Positions 1-7,021 of a DNA stretch of 64,000 bases are shown here, one piece after another. The stretch covers positions 74,712 to 138,711 of the forward strand of contig NZ_DATFIP010000059.1 of the NCBI RefSeq assembly GCF_035270045.1. Reading direction: 5' to 3'. Below the pieces are notes generated by a model. It was not told the origin of the DNA. It did not search any database and saw nothing but the letters and a program-made list of their open reading frames with translations. How positions within the stretch are numbered: position 1 is the stretch's first letter; the number at the start of each line of letters is the position of its first letter. Both the position numbers and the translations under genes were made by a program. The DNA is from Salibaculum sp035270045 (GTDB lineage Bacteria > Pseudomonadota > Alphaproteobacteria > Rhodobacterales > Rhodobacteraceae).

Positions 1-324
1 CAGGTCTGGCTGGCGCAGGCCGACGCCACGCGCTTCGCCTCCCTGGCACCGCGCGTCATCGAAGCGGCGGAGGCCGGCGACGCGGTCGCACGGAACCTGC
101 TGGAGACCGCCGGGACAGAGCTGTCCTGCGCCGTGCGCGCCATCGATTCGGGTCAGCCCCTCGCCGTGCTGGGCGGCCTGTCAAACGTCATGACGCCACG
201 CCTTGCGGCCGACCTGCGGGCCCGGGTCGTGCCCGCGCGCGGCAACGCCCTCGACGGACTGCGGATCATGGCGGCCAACAATTGGCGCACCGAAAAGGGC
301 CTGCCCACGGGGTCCGGCCCATGA
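1..324 (+). CDS. BadF/BadG-type sugar kinase, C-terminal part (probable N-acetylglucosamine kinase)
   Basis: The window opens inside this gene; the last 107 residues are present in frame 1. The fragment has the C-terminal pattern of the BadF/BadG/BcrA/BcrD ATPase (ASKHA) family: an Ala-rich helix, then a Gly-Gly-Leu turn (AVLGGLSNV) followed by a segment ending in a G-x-A-x-D-G-x-x-x-M-A motif typical of the adenosine-binding half. These kinases phosphorylate amino sugars at O6 with ATP in the cytoplasm. Its stop overlaps the start of a GntR regulator by four bases (ATGA), and nagA and nagB follow, so a GlcNAc kinase feeding GlcNAc-6-phosphate to NagA is the natural reading. The substrate is inferred from context; the N-terminal phosphate-binding motif lies outside the window. 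Confidence 0.75.
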   Translation, partial: QVWLAQADATRFASLAPRVIEAAEAGDAVARNLLETAGTELSCAVRAIDSGQPLAVLGGLSNVMTPRLAADLRARVVPARGNALDGLRIMAANNWRTEKGLPTGSGP

Positions 325-1031
325 CCGACATCACGCTGCCCAGACAGGCCCGCTACAAGCTGCTGGCCGAAGGGCTCATGCGCCGGATCGAGGATGGCGA
401 GCTTGCCCCCGGCACAGCCCTGCCGCCCGAACGCAGCCTGGCCGAAATGCACGGGGTCAGCCGAGTGACCGTGCGGCGCGCGATCAAGCACCTGGGCGAG
501 CGCGGCCTGGTCGAGCAGCGGCGCGGCGCCGGCACCTTCGTTTCCCGGCGTTTCTCACAGCCGCTTTCGGTGCTGACCAGCTTTTCCGAGGACCTGGCCG
601 CGCGCGGCATGACCGGGCATTCGCGCGTCATCTCCAGCGGCCGGGGCCGCGCTACCCCGGAAGAGGTCATCGCGCTCGGTCTCGGGCCGAACGCGCCCGT
701 CACGCGGATGACCCGGCTGCGGTCCGCCGACGGCCAGCCCCTCGCCGTGGAGGCAACGACCGTGCTTTCAGAGGCGCTGGCGAACCCCCGGCTGATCTCG
801 GACTCTCTGTATGAAACCATGGCGACGTGCGGGATGCGCCCGGTTCGTGCCGTACAGCGGCTGACCGCCGTCGCCATCGACCCCGGCATGGCTGACCTGC
901 TGGACGTGGCCCCCGGCGCCCCGGGCCTGCTGATCACGCGCATCGGCTATACCGCCGCCGATCGCGCGGTCGAACTGACGCGGTCGACCTTTCGCGGCGA
1001 CCGCTGGGACTTCGTGACGGAGCTTTCATGA
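321..1031 (+). CDS. GntR family regulator with UTRA domain (amino-sugar operon, copy 1)
   Basis: A 236-residue cytoplasmic repressor-type protein. Residues about 9-76 are a GntR winged helix with the hallmark PPERSLAE and VSRVTVRRAI segments and the RRGAGTFV wing. Residues about 85-230 are a UTRA effector domain, which in NagR/DasR-type proteins binds phosphorylated amino sugars. I chose the ATG at 321 because it overlaps the kinase stop (ATGA); an in-frame TTG at 282 would add 13 residues of unlikely composition. Its own stop overlaps the nagA start in the same way, so it is translated with the nag genes. It resembles the second GntR gene at 3009 along its whole length, so the two are paralogues flanking nagAB. 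Probable role: GlcNAc-6-P or GlcN-6-P-responsive control of this operon. Confidence 0.88.
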   Translation: MTDITLPRQARYKLLAEGLMRRIEDGELAPGTALPPERSLAEMHGVSRVTVRRAIKHLGERGLVEQRRGAGTFVSRRFSQPLSVLTSFSEDLAARGMTGHSRVISSGRGRATPEEVIALGLGPNAPVTRMTRLRSADGQPLAVEATTVLSEALANPRLISDSLYETMATCGMRPVRAVQRLTAVAIDPGMADLLDVAPGAPGLLITRIGYTAADRAVELTRSTFRGDRWDFVTELS

Positions 1032-2146
1032 CCCCGAAAGATGCCACACCGCCGCGCAGCCTGACAGGCTGCATCCTGACCGAAACAGGCTGGATAAAGG
1101 GCACATTGCATTGCGGCGACCGGATCACCGCCATCGAGGGGCAGGCGGTCGAGACCCCGACCGCGCCCTACATCCTGCCCGGCTTCGTGGACCTGCACGT
1201 TCATGGCGGCGGCGGCCACGACATGATGACGGGCGACACGGCAATCCGTGGGGCCGCCTTGCTGCATGCCCGCCATGGGACGACCTCGATGCTGCCCACA
1301 TCCGTGACCGCGCCGAAGGCCGACCTTACAGCCTTTCTCGAGGCCGTCGCCGCCTGTATGGAACGGCCCGCCCCGACGGGCGCCCGCATCCTGGGCGCGC
1401 ACCTGGAAGGCCCCTTCATCAATCCCGAAAAGCTCGGCGCCCAGCCGCCCCATGCCACCCCGCCGGATCCGGACCAACTGCGCGCCTGGGCCGCAATCGC
1501 ACCGGTCCTCGCAATGACCTTCGCCCCCGAGATGGACCCAGATCAAGCGCTGGAGGACGCCATGCGCAGCTTGGACATCCGCGCCCAAATGGGCCATTCG
1601 CTATGTGACTATGCCACGGCGCGGGGCGCCCTGGCGCGCGGCTGCGGCGTGACCCACATGTTCAATGCCATGAGCCCCCTGTCCCACCGCGACAACGGGC
1701 TGGCCGGGGCCGCGCTGGCCCATGCCGCCAATGCCGAGATCATCCCTGACCTGATCCATGTGGAACCCGGCGCCATCCTGGCCGCCCGACGAGCGATCCC
1801 GAACCTCTACGGCGTGACCGACGCGACCGCGGGCGCGGGGATGCCCGACGGCCCCTACCGGCTGGGCGCCCATGCGGTGATCAAGGCCCGCGGGGCCATG
1901 CGGCTGGCCGATGGAACGCTGGCCGGATCGGCTCTGACCATGGATGTCGCGCTGCGCAATCTCGTTGGCCTCGGCCTGCCGCTGGCCGAGGCGGCGCGGC
2001 GGCTTTCAACCCTGCCCGCCGACTGGCTCGGCCGGGCCGACATCGGTCGTCTGGCCCCCGGCGCCCACGCGGATGTCCTGCAATTCGACGCCGGCCTCGC
2101 ACTCACCGACGTGTCGATCGGCGGCACCCCCTGTCCCCCGAGGTAA
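1028..2146 (+). CDS. nagA: N-acetylglucosamine-6-phosphate deacetylase NagA
   Basis: Cytoplasmic amidohydrolase of 372 residues that converts GlcNAc-6-phosphate to GlcN-6-phosphate and acetate. The TIM-barrel metal-site pattern is complete: HVH at 57-59 after GFVDL, Glu127 in HLEGPFIN, His190 in MGHS, His210 in THMFNAM, and catalytic Asp265 in VTDATAGAG. Length matches the family (about 380). The ATG at 1028 overlaps the upstream regulator stop (ATGA), which supports that start. nagB follows after four bases, completing the two-step route from GlcNAc-6-P to fructose-6-P. Confidence 0.96.
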   Translation: MTPKDATPPRSLTGCILTETGWIKGTLHCGDRITAIEGQAVETPTAPYILPGFVDLHVHGGGGHDMMTGDTAIRGAALLHARHGTTSMLPTSVTAPKADLTAFLEAVAACMERPAPTGARILGAHLEGPFINPEKLGAQPPHATPPDPDQLRAWAAIAPVLAMTFAPEMDPDQALEDAMRSLDIRAQMGHSLCDYATARGALARGCGVTHMFNAMSPLSHRDNGLAGAALAHAANAEIIPDLIHVEPGAILAARRAIPNLYGVTDATAGAGMPDGPYRLGAHAVIKARGAMRLADGTLAGSALTMDVALRNLVGLGLPLAEAARRLSTLPADWLGRADIGRLAPGAHADVLQFDAGLALTDVSIGGTPCPPR

Positions 2147-2150
2147 CCTG

Positions 2151-2936
2151 ATGGAAGTCCTGCCCTGCAAGAGCCGCGCCGATGCCGTGGCGCTGACCGC
2201 CAAACTGATCGGCGCGCGGCTGGAGGCAACGCCCGACATGGTGCTCGGCCTTGCCACCGGGCGCACGATGGAAGAGGTCTATGACCACCTGGCAACGGGC
2301 GGCGCGCGCTTTGACCGCTGCACCACCTTCAACCTGGACGAATATGTCGGACTGCCACCGGAGGACCCGCAGAGCTATGCGTCCTACATGGCCGATCATC
2401 TCTTTGACCGGGTCGATATTGACAGTGCCCGCACCCACCTGCCCGACGGCATGGCGACGGACCTTGGCCAGGCGGCCCGGGATTACGAGGCGCGGATCGC
2501 CGCCGCCGGAGGTATCGACCTGCAACTGCTGGGAATAGGCGCCGCGGGCCATATCGGCTTCAACGAGCCGCTTTCGGCCTTCCGCTCGCGCACGCGCGAC
2601 AAGATCCTGACCCCGACCACCCGCGACCAGAACGCCGGCATGTTCGGCGGCGACGCGGCGCGCGTTCCCAAGCGCGCCCTGACAATGGGCGTTGGCACGA
2701 TCCTCGACAGCCGCGAGCTGATCCTGCTGGCCTGCGGCGCCGCCAAGGCACAGGTCATAGCCCGCGCTGTCGAGGGGCCTCTGACATCGCGCGTCAGCGC
2801 CTCGGCGATACAGCTGCACCCGGCCTGCAAGGTGATCCTGGACGACGAAGCGGCGGCGGCACTCGAGGATATCGCCTATTACCGGTTCGTCTGCGCCAAC
2901 GAAGAGAAATGGAACGCCTACCGCAGCCACCTGTGA
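2151..2936 (+). CDS. nagB: glucosamine-6-phosphate deaminase NagB
   Basis: Cytoplasmic isomerase/deaminase of 261 residues that converts GlcN-6-P to fructose-6-P and ammonia. Visible signatures are the phosphate-binding loop LGLATGRT (32-39), the enolisation Asp63 in FNLDEYVGL, and the ring-opening region GIGAAGHIGFNEP with His134 and Glu139. The position equivalent to E. coli Asp141, just before the Gly-His pair, is Ala132 here; this site is an acidic or amide residue in the homologues I know, so it is a mild oddity. The start ATG at 2151 sits four bases after the nagA stop with AGGTAA just upstream. No allosteric tail beyond the common short bacterial form is present. Confidence 0.95.
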   Translation: MEVLPCKSRADAVALTAKLIGARLEATPDMVLGLATGRTMEEVYDHLATGGARFDRCTTFNLDEYVGLPPEDPQSYASYMADHLFDRVDIDSARTHLPDGMATDLGQAARDYEARIAAAGGIDLQLLGIGAAGHIGFNEPLSAFRSRTRDKILTPTTRDQNAGMFGGDAARVPKRALTMGVGTILDSRELILLACGAAKAQVIARAVEGPLTSRVSASAIQLHPACKVILDDEAAAALEDIAYYRFVCANEEKWNAYRSHL

Positions 2937-2971
2937 CCGGCCGCCGGGGCCGCTCGCCGGCGCGAAAGAGC

Positions 2972-3011
2972 TTGACCCGGTGGGGTTTGCTATTATCCCA
3001 CCATAGCAATG
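2972..3011 (+). promoter_or_regulatory. candidate promoter and operator of the second GntR gene
   Basis: A TTGACC -35-like hexamer at 2972-2977 is followed by two interlocked perfect dyads: GGTGGG (2979-2984) with CCCACC (2997-3002), and TTGCTAT (2987-2993) with ATAGCAA (3003-3009) separated by nine bases. The second dyad runs into the ATG at 3009. No clear -10 stands out (TATTAT at 2991 is too close, TATCCC at 2994 is 16 bases from the -35). GntR/UTRA proteins commonly bind such dyads next to their own genes, so autoregulation by one or both nag regulators is inferred. There is no Shine-Dalgarno sequence between the dyads and the ATG. Confidence 0.6.
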
Positions 3012-3788
3012 GACAGGTCCGACGTGAGCGCCAGTGCCGATACCCTCTTTGCAGCCGCCGCCTGGCATGAGCCCGGAGCGGGGCCGCGCTATCTGCAATT
3101 GTCGCGCCACATCGCCGATGCCATCAATGGCGGCACCCTGCGAGAGGGCCAGAAACTGCCGGCCGAGCGCGATCTGGCCGACCTGGCCGATGTTAGCCGC
3201 GTCACCGTGCGCCGGGCCGTGGCCGAACTTGTCCGCTCAGGCCTGATCGCGCAGCGCCGGGGGGCGGGCAGCTTCGTGACAGGCACCGCACCGCGGACCG
3301 AGCAATCCCTTTCGACCCTCATCTCCTTTACCGAGAACATGAAGGCCCGCGGGCGCGTGTCGACCAGCCGGTTGCTCAACAGGGGTCTTCATGCCCCCAG
3401 CCCCGACGAGATGATGGCGCTTGGACTGTCGCCCGCGCGCCAGGTCGCGCGGGTGGAACGTCTGCGCAGCGCCGATGGAACGCCCATGGCAATCGAACGG
3501 TCCTCGCTGCCCGCCGATGTATTGCCCGACCCCGAAGCGGTGGAAATATCGCTCTACGAGGTGTTGCGCCGCCGCGGACAGGCCCCTGGCCGGGCCATCC
3601 AGCGGGTGACTGCCGTGAACGTGACTGGACCGGATGCCGAGTTGCTCTGCCTGCCCGAGAATACCGCGATCCTGAGGATCGACCGCACCGGCTACCTCGA
3701 CAGCGGCCGCCCGGTGGAATTCACGCGCGGCCTTTACCGATCGGATTTCTACGATTTCGTCTCGGAACTGCGCCCGGACCGGGACTGA
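3009..3788 (+). CDS. GntR family regulator with UTRA domain (copy 2)
   Basis: A 259-residue paralogue of the regulator at 321. After about 25 extra N-terminal residues it has the GntR winged helix (LPAERDLAD, VSRVTVRRAVAEL, RRGAGSFV), then a UTRA domain whose motifs (LRSADGTPMAIE, RAIQRVTAVN, YDFVSEL) match copy 1 block for block. The ATG at 3009 lies inside a candidate operator and lacks a ribosome binding site, so the transcript may be leaderless; GTG at 3024 or ATG at 3069 are alternative starts that would keep the winged helix. It is separated from nagB by 72 bases and has its own putative promoter. Likely effector is a phosphorylated sugar; whether it controls nag genes or the downstream dehydrogenase is not shown by sequence. 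Confidence 0.87.
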   Translation: MDRSDVSASADTLFAAAAWHEPGAGPRYLQLSRHIADAINGGTLREGQKLPAERDLADLADVSRVTVRRAVAELVRSGLIAQRRGAGSFVTGTAPRTEQSLSTLISFTENMKARGRVSTSRLLNRGLHAPSPDEMMALGLSPARQVARVERLRSADGTPMAIERSSLPADVLPDPEAVEISLYEVLRRRGQAPGRAIQRVTAVNVTGPDAELLCLPENTAILRIDRTGYLDSGRPVEFTRGLYRSDFYDFVSELRPDRD

Positions 3789-3887
3789 GCCGGGCCAGCG
3801 GCCGGAACCCGCCGCGCCCGCCCCCGCCACTTGACCTTGTCCGCGCCGCGCCCCAGCCTCGGCGGGACCATCACGGAAAGGGCCGAC

Positions 3888-4817
3888 ATGAAGAAGATCG
3901 TTCTCACCGGGGCCTGCGGCGCTCTTGGCATGCAGATCCGCGAAACCCTGGCCGGTCAGGCCGAGGAACTGCTGTCGGTCGACATCCAACCTTCGCCCGA
4001 CACGCTTCTGCCCAATGAGCGATTCGAGCAGGTTGACGTGTCCGACATGGCCGCCTTCGGGCCCCTGGTCGAGGGGGCCGACATGGTCGTCCATTTCGCC
4101 GCCATCGTCGATGAACGCCCCTTCGAGGAGCTTCTGGGCCCGAATTACATATCGTCCTACAACGTCTGGGAGGCTGCCTGGCAGCACGGTGCCCGGAGGA
4201 TCGTCTATGCCTCGTCCGTTCATGCCGTGGGGATGCATGAAACAATGGCCGGGATCGGACTGGACGCCCCGCACCGGCCCGACACGTTCTACGGGCTTGC
4301 CAAGTGCTTTGCCGAGGACCTGGGCCGCATGTACTGGGAAAAGCGCGGGATGGAGGCCGTGTGCCTGCGCATCTTCTCGTGCACCTCCGAGCCGCAGAAC
4401 CTGCGCGCATTGCAGACCTGGCTGAGCTACGACGACCTGCGCCAGCTTGTCCTTCGCGCCGTGGAGGCGCCGGTGACGGGCTTCGCCACCGTCTACGGGA
4501 TTTCCGCCAACACGCGCGCGCCGGTCAACAACGACCGCGCCGCGTTCCTGGGCTTCCGACCTCAAGACAATGCCGAGGACTGGGCCGGGGCGTTGCAGGC
4601 CGGCGCCCCGCGCCCGGCGCCCGACGACATGGGCTTCACCCGGCTGGGCGGGCCCTTCGCGGCAGTGCCGCTGGGCGAATCCGGCATCGCCGGGATCAAG
4701 GCCATGAGTGCCGCCGCTGGCGGCGCGGACACGTCGCCCGGGGCCGGGGCGGCGCCGGCCGAGGGTTCGAACGCCGACAAGCTGCCCCGGTTCCTGTCGC
4801 GCAAGATGGGTGACTGA
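3888..4817 (+). CDS. NAD-dependent short-chain/epimerase family enzyme, uronate dehydrogenase-like
   Basis: A 309-residue Rossmann-fold protein. The nucleotide-binding motif is TGACGALG (7-14), the acidic residue expected to bind NAD ribose is Asp32, and the catalytic pair is Tyr135 with Lys139 (YGLAK), preceded by Ser109-Ser110 in YASSVHAVG. This layout fits uronate dehydrogenases (about 265 residues), which oxidise galacturonate or glucuronate to the lactone in the cytoplasm. After the usual end there is an extra tail of roughly 40 residues rich in Ala and Gly (about 265-309), not typical of the family. The start at 3888 has GAAAGGG seven bases upstream. A related sugar nucleotide or amino-sugar dehydrogenase remains possible given the nag context. 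Confidence 0.72.
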   Translation: MKKIVLTGACGALGMQIRETLAGQAEELLSVDIQPSPDTLLPNERFEQVDVSDMAAFGPLVEGADMVVHFAAIVDERPFEELLGPNYISSYNVWEAAWQHGARRIVYASSVHAVGMHETMAGIGLDAPHRPDTFYGLAKCFAEDLGRMYWEKRGMEAVCLRIFSCTSEPQNLRALQTWLSYDDLRQLVLRAVEAPVTGFATVYGISANTRAPVNNDRAAFLGFRPQDNAEDWAGALQAGAPRPAPDDMGFTRLGGPFAAVPLGESGIAGIKAMSAAAGGADTSPGAGAAPAEGSNADKLPRFLSRKMGD

Positions 4818-4869
4818 GGCCGCGCGATCCGCTGCTGCGCCCGGCCCCGAAGCATGGCATAATCCCCAC

Positions 4870-5721
4870 ATGACCGAGGCGCGCGCCCATGTCCTGGCCT
4901 TTCCCGAGGGGCTCGCCCCCGGGGCAACGCACCACTTGGTGCGGGCGGAACTGACGCCGCGCCGGCCGCGTCACCTGCACGGACATGCCTTTCACGAACT
5001 GCTCTGGGTGCAGAACGGGCAGGTGCGCCACCACCTGCCCGACCGGCGCGAGGACCTGGTCGAGGGTGACATGCTCTTCCTGCGCCCCGGCGATGCCCAT
5101 GGCCTGCAAGGCCGGGGCGAGGCCTCCATGGTCGTGTCACTTTCGATCCGCGACAGCGCGATCAACGCGCTGGGTGCGCGCCACCCGGCCCTGACCGGCA
5201 CAGGGTTCTGGTCCCTGACACCCGAACCGTCCCGGCATCATCTGGACCTGCGCCGCATGGTCGAGGTGAACCACGCCGCGCTGCGCCTGGAACGCGCGCC
5301 GCGCGGCGCTCTGGCGCTGGAGGCCTTCCTGCTGCCGCTGCTGGCTGATCTGGCGCAGCCCCCCGCGGGCATCCCGCCCGAGGCGCCCGCCTGGCTGCAC
5401 CGCGCCTGCCGCGCCGCGCAGGAGCCGGAGATCTTTCGCCAGGGGGCGGCCGGGCTGGTCCGCGCCGCGGGCCGCGCCCACCCACATGTGGCCCGGACGA
5501 TGCGGCGCCACCTCGGCCAGACCCCGTCGGATTACGTCAACGCCCGGCGCATGGCCCATGCCGCCACCCGCCTTCTGGGCAGCGAGGACAGCCTGGCCGA
5601 GATCGCCGCCGATTGCGGGGTTCCCAACCTGTCGCATTTTCACAAGCTGTTCCTTGCCGCCCATGGCCAGACACCGCAGCGATTCCGGCGTGCCCGACGC
5701 CAACAGTTGATCCAGCCCTGA
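4870..5721 (+). CDS. AraC family transcriptional regulator with N-terminal cupin
   Basis: A 283-residue protein. Residues about 30-95 form a small beta-barrel sensor with the cupin-like H-x-H-x-x-x-E-L pattern (HGHAFHELLWV) and the LRPGDAHGL turn. Residues about 185-280 hold the paired AraC helix-turn-helix (YVNARRMAHAATRLL, then LAEIAADCGVPNLSHFHKLFLAAHGQTPQRFR). The architecture resembles ChbR/RhaS-type sugar regulators, which fits its position after the amino-sugar and uronate genes, but the inducer cannot be read from sequence. The ATG at 4870 follows a CATAAT -10-like hexamer only a few bases away, so the transcript leader would be very short. Confidence 0.85.
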   Translation: MTEARAHVLAFPEGLAPGATHHLVRAELTPRRPRHLHGHAFHELLWVQNGQVRHHLPDRREDLVEGDMLFLRPGDAHGLQGRGEASMVVSLSIRDSAINALGARHPALTGTGFWSLTPEPSRHHLDLRRMVEVNHAALRLERAPRGALALEAFLLPLLADLAQPPAGIPPEAPAWLHRACRAAQEPEIFRQGAAGLVRAAGRAHPHVARTMRRHLGQTPSDYVNARRMAHAATRLLGSEDSLAEIAADCGVPNLSHFHKLFLAAHGQTPQRFRRARRQQLIQP

Positions 5722-5787
5722 CGCCGCGCCACATCTTGCCACGTTCCGCCCCCCGTGACAGGCTTTGACCACCGATGGGAGATCCCT

Positions 5788-6786
5788 TTGCAGACCACCG
5801 ACAGCCACGTGACGAGCGACAGCGCGCAGCTGCCGCAGATCCATGAACCCCGCAACGCGGGAATGGAGCTGGACCTGTCCTGGGTACGCGCCGTGCAGGC
5901 AAATACCAGCGCCATCGAACGCCGCGCCGCGACCCTGCCGGGCCGCCGCAGCCTGAAAAAGGATTACCAGGCAGCCTGGCTGTGCAAGGCGATTTCGCTG
6001 ATCGACCTGACCACCTTGGCCGGTGACGACACCGAGGGGCGCGTGCGCCGCCTCTGCGCCAAGGCCCGCCAGCCCATGCGCGCCGATATGATCGACGCAC
6101 TGGGAATGCAGGGCCTGACCACAGGCGCGGTCTGCGTCTATCACGACATGGTCGAACCGGCAGTGGAGGCCCTGCACGGCTCTGGCATTCCCGTCGCGGC
6201 CGTGTCCACCGGCTTTCCGGCGGGCCTGTCCCCCTATCGGTTACGCATCGCCGAGATCGGCGAAAGTGTCGCCGCCGGGGCCGAGGAGATCGACATCGTC
6301 ATCACCCGCCGCCATGTTCTGCAAGGCAACTGGCAAGCTCTTTACGACGAGATGCGCGAGATGCGCGCGGCCTGCGGCGAGGCACATGTGAAAGCCATTC
6401 TTGCCACCGGCGAGCTGGGCACGCTGCGCAACGTCGCCCGCGCCTCGCTGGTCTGCATGATGGCGGGCGCGGATTTCATCAAGACCTCGACCGGCAAGGA
6501 AGGCGTCAATGCCACCCTGCCCGTCACGCTGACCATGATCCGCGCGATCCGCGACTACGAGGCGCGCACCGGCTTCAAGGTCGGCTACAAGCCTGCGGGC
6601 GGCATTTCCAAGGCCAAGGATGCGCTGACCTACCTGGCGCTGATCAAGGACGAACTTGGGGTTCGCTGGCTGCAACCGGACCTCTTCCGCTTCGGCGCCT
6701 CATCCCTGCTGGGCGATATCGAACGGCAGCTGGAACACCACCTGACCGGAGCCTATTCGGTGGGCTGGCGACATGCGATGGGGTAG
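5788..6786 (+). CDS. deoC: deoxyribose-phosphate aldolase DeoC
   Basis: A class I aldolase (332 residues from this start) that splits 2-deoxyribose-5-phosphate into acetaldehyde and glyceraldehyde-3-phosphate in the cytoplasm. The Schiff-base lysine is Lys232 in FIKTSTG and the second catalytic lysine is Lys268 in GYKPAGG. I chose TTG at 5788 because GGGAG lies six bases before it; a GTG at 5755 is in frame but has no ribosome binding site. The protein has the long N-terminal region seen in the larger eukaryote-like and actinobacterial/Roseobacter DeoC type rather than the 250-residue E. coli form. The acetaldehyde product can be oxidised by the aldehyde dehydrogenase encoded two genes downstream. 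Confidence 0.93.
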   Translation: MQTTDSHVTSDSAQLPQIHEPRNAGMELDLSWVRAVQANTSAIERRAATLPGRRSLKKDYQAAWLCKAISLIDLTTLAGDDTEGRVRRLCAKARQPMRADMIDALGMQGLTTGAVCVYHDMVEPAVEALHGSGIPVAAVSTGFPAGLSPYRLRIAEIGESVAAGAEEIDIVITRRHVLQGNWQALYDEMREMRAACGEAHVKAILATGELGTLRNVARASLVCMMAGADFIKTSTGKEGVNATLPVTLTMIRAIRDYEARTGFKVGYKPAGGISKAKDALTYLALIKDELGVRWLQPDLFRFGASSLLGDIERQLEHHLTGAYSVGWRHAMG

Positions 6787-6790
6787 AAAG

Positions 6791-7021
6791 ATGGCTCAAA
6801 AAACAGATCTAGAGAAATGGGTTGTTACCGCCTTGCGCGACCTCGGGGGTGAAGCGCCACTTGTAAGAGTTGCTGAGCACATATGGTCCAATCACGAGTC
6901 TGAGCTCAAGCAATCAGGCGACCTGCTCTATACTTGGCAATACGACATGCGCTGGGCCGCTCAGCGCCTTAAGGATAGTGGAAAGCTAATTAAGAACCCT
7001 AGAAGCTGGGCGCTCAAATGA
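6791..7021 (+). CDS. small winged-helix-like protein (resembles Mrr N-terminal domain), low GC
   Basis: A 76-residue protein beginning at ATG 6791, four bases after the deoC stop. It has the pattern of a compact winged helix: an N-terminal helix, a segment VRVAEHIWSNHESEL, then YDMRWAAQRLKDSGKLIK and a short wing ending NPRSWALK. The W-A-x-x-x-L-K-x-x-G-L-I-x-x-x-x-R-x-x-W layout is what I know from the Mrr_N domain of restriction-type and orphan DNA-binding proteins. By hand count its GC is about 51 percent, against well over 60 percent around it, with codons (CTA, AGA, ATA, GTA) that neighbours avoid. Its stop overlaps the next start (ATGA). Function unknown; DNA binding is inferred, and horizontal origin is likely. 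Confidence 0.7.
   Translation: MAQKTDLEKWVVTALRDLGGEAPLVRVAEHIWSNHESELKQSGDLLYTWQYDMRWAAQRLKDSGKLIKNPRSWALK

Noticed and set aside
3237..4871. A long open frame on the minus strand (over 500 codons) opposite the second GntR gene and the dehydrogenase
   Set aside because: It is antisense to two well-supported genes, has no recognisable domain and is the kind of stop-free shadow that high GC produces.
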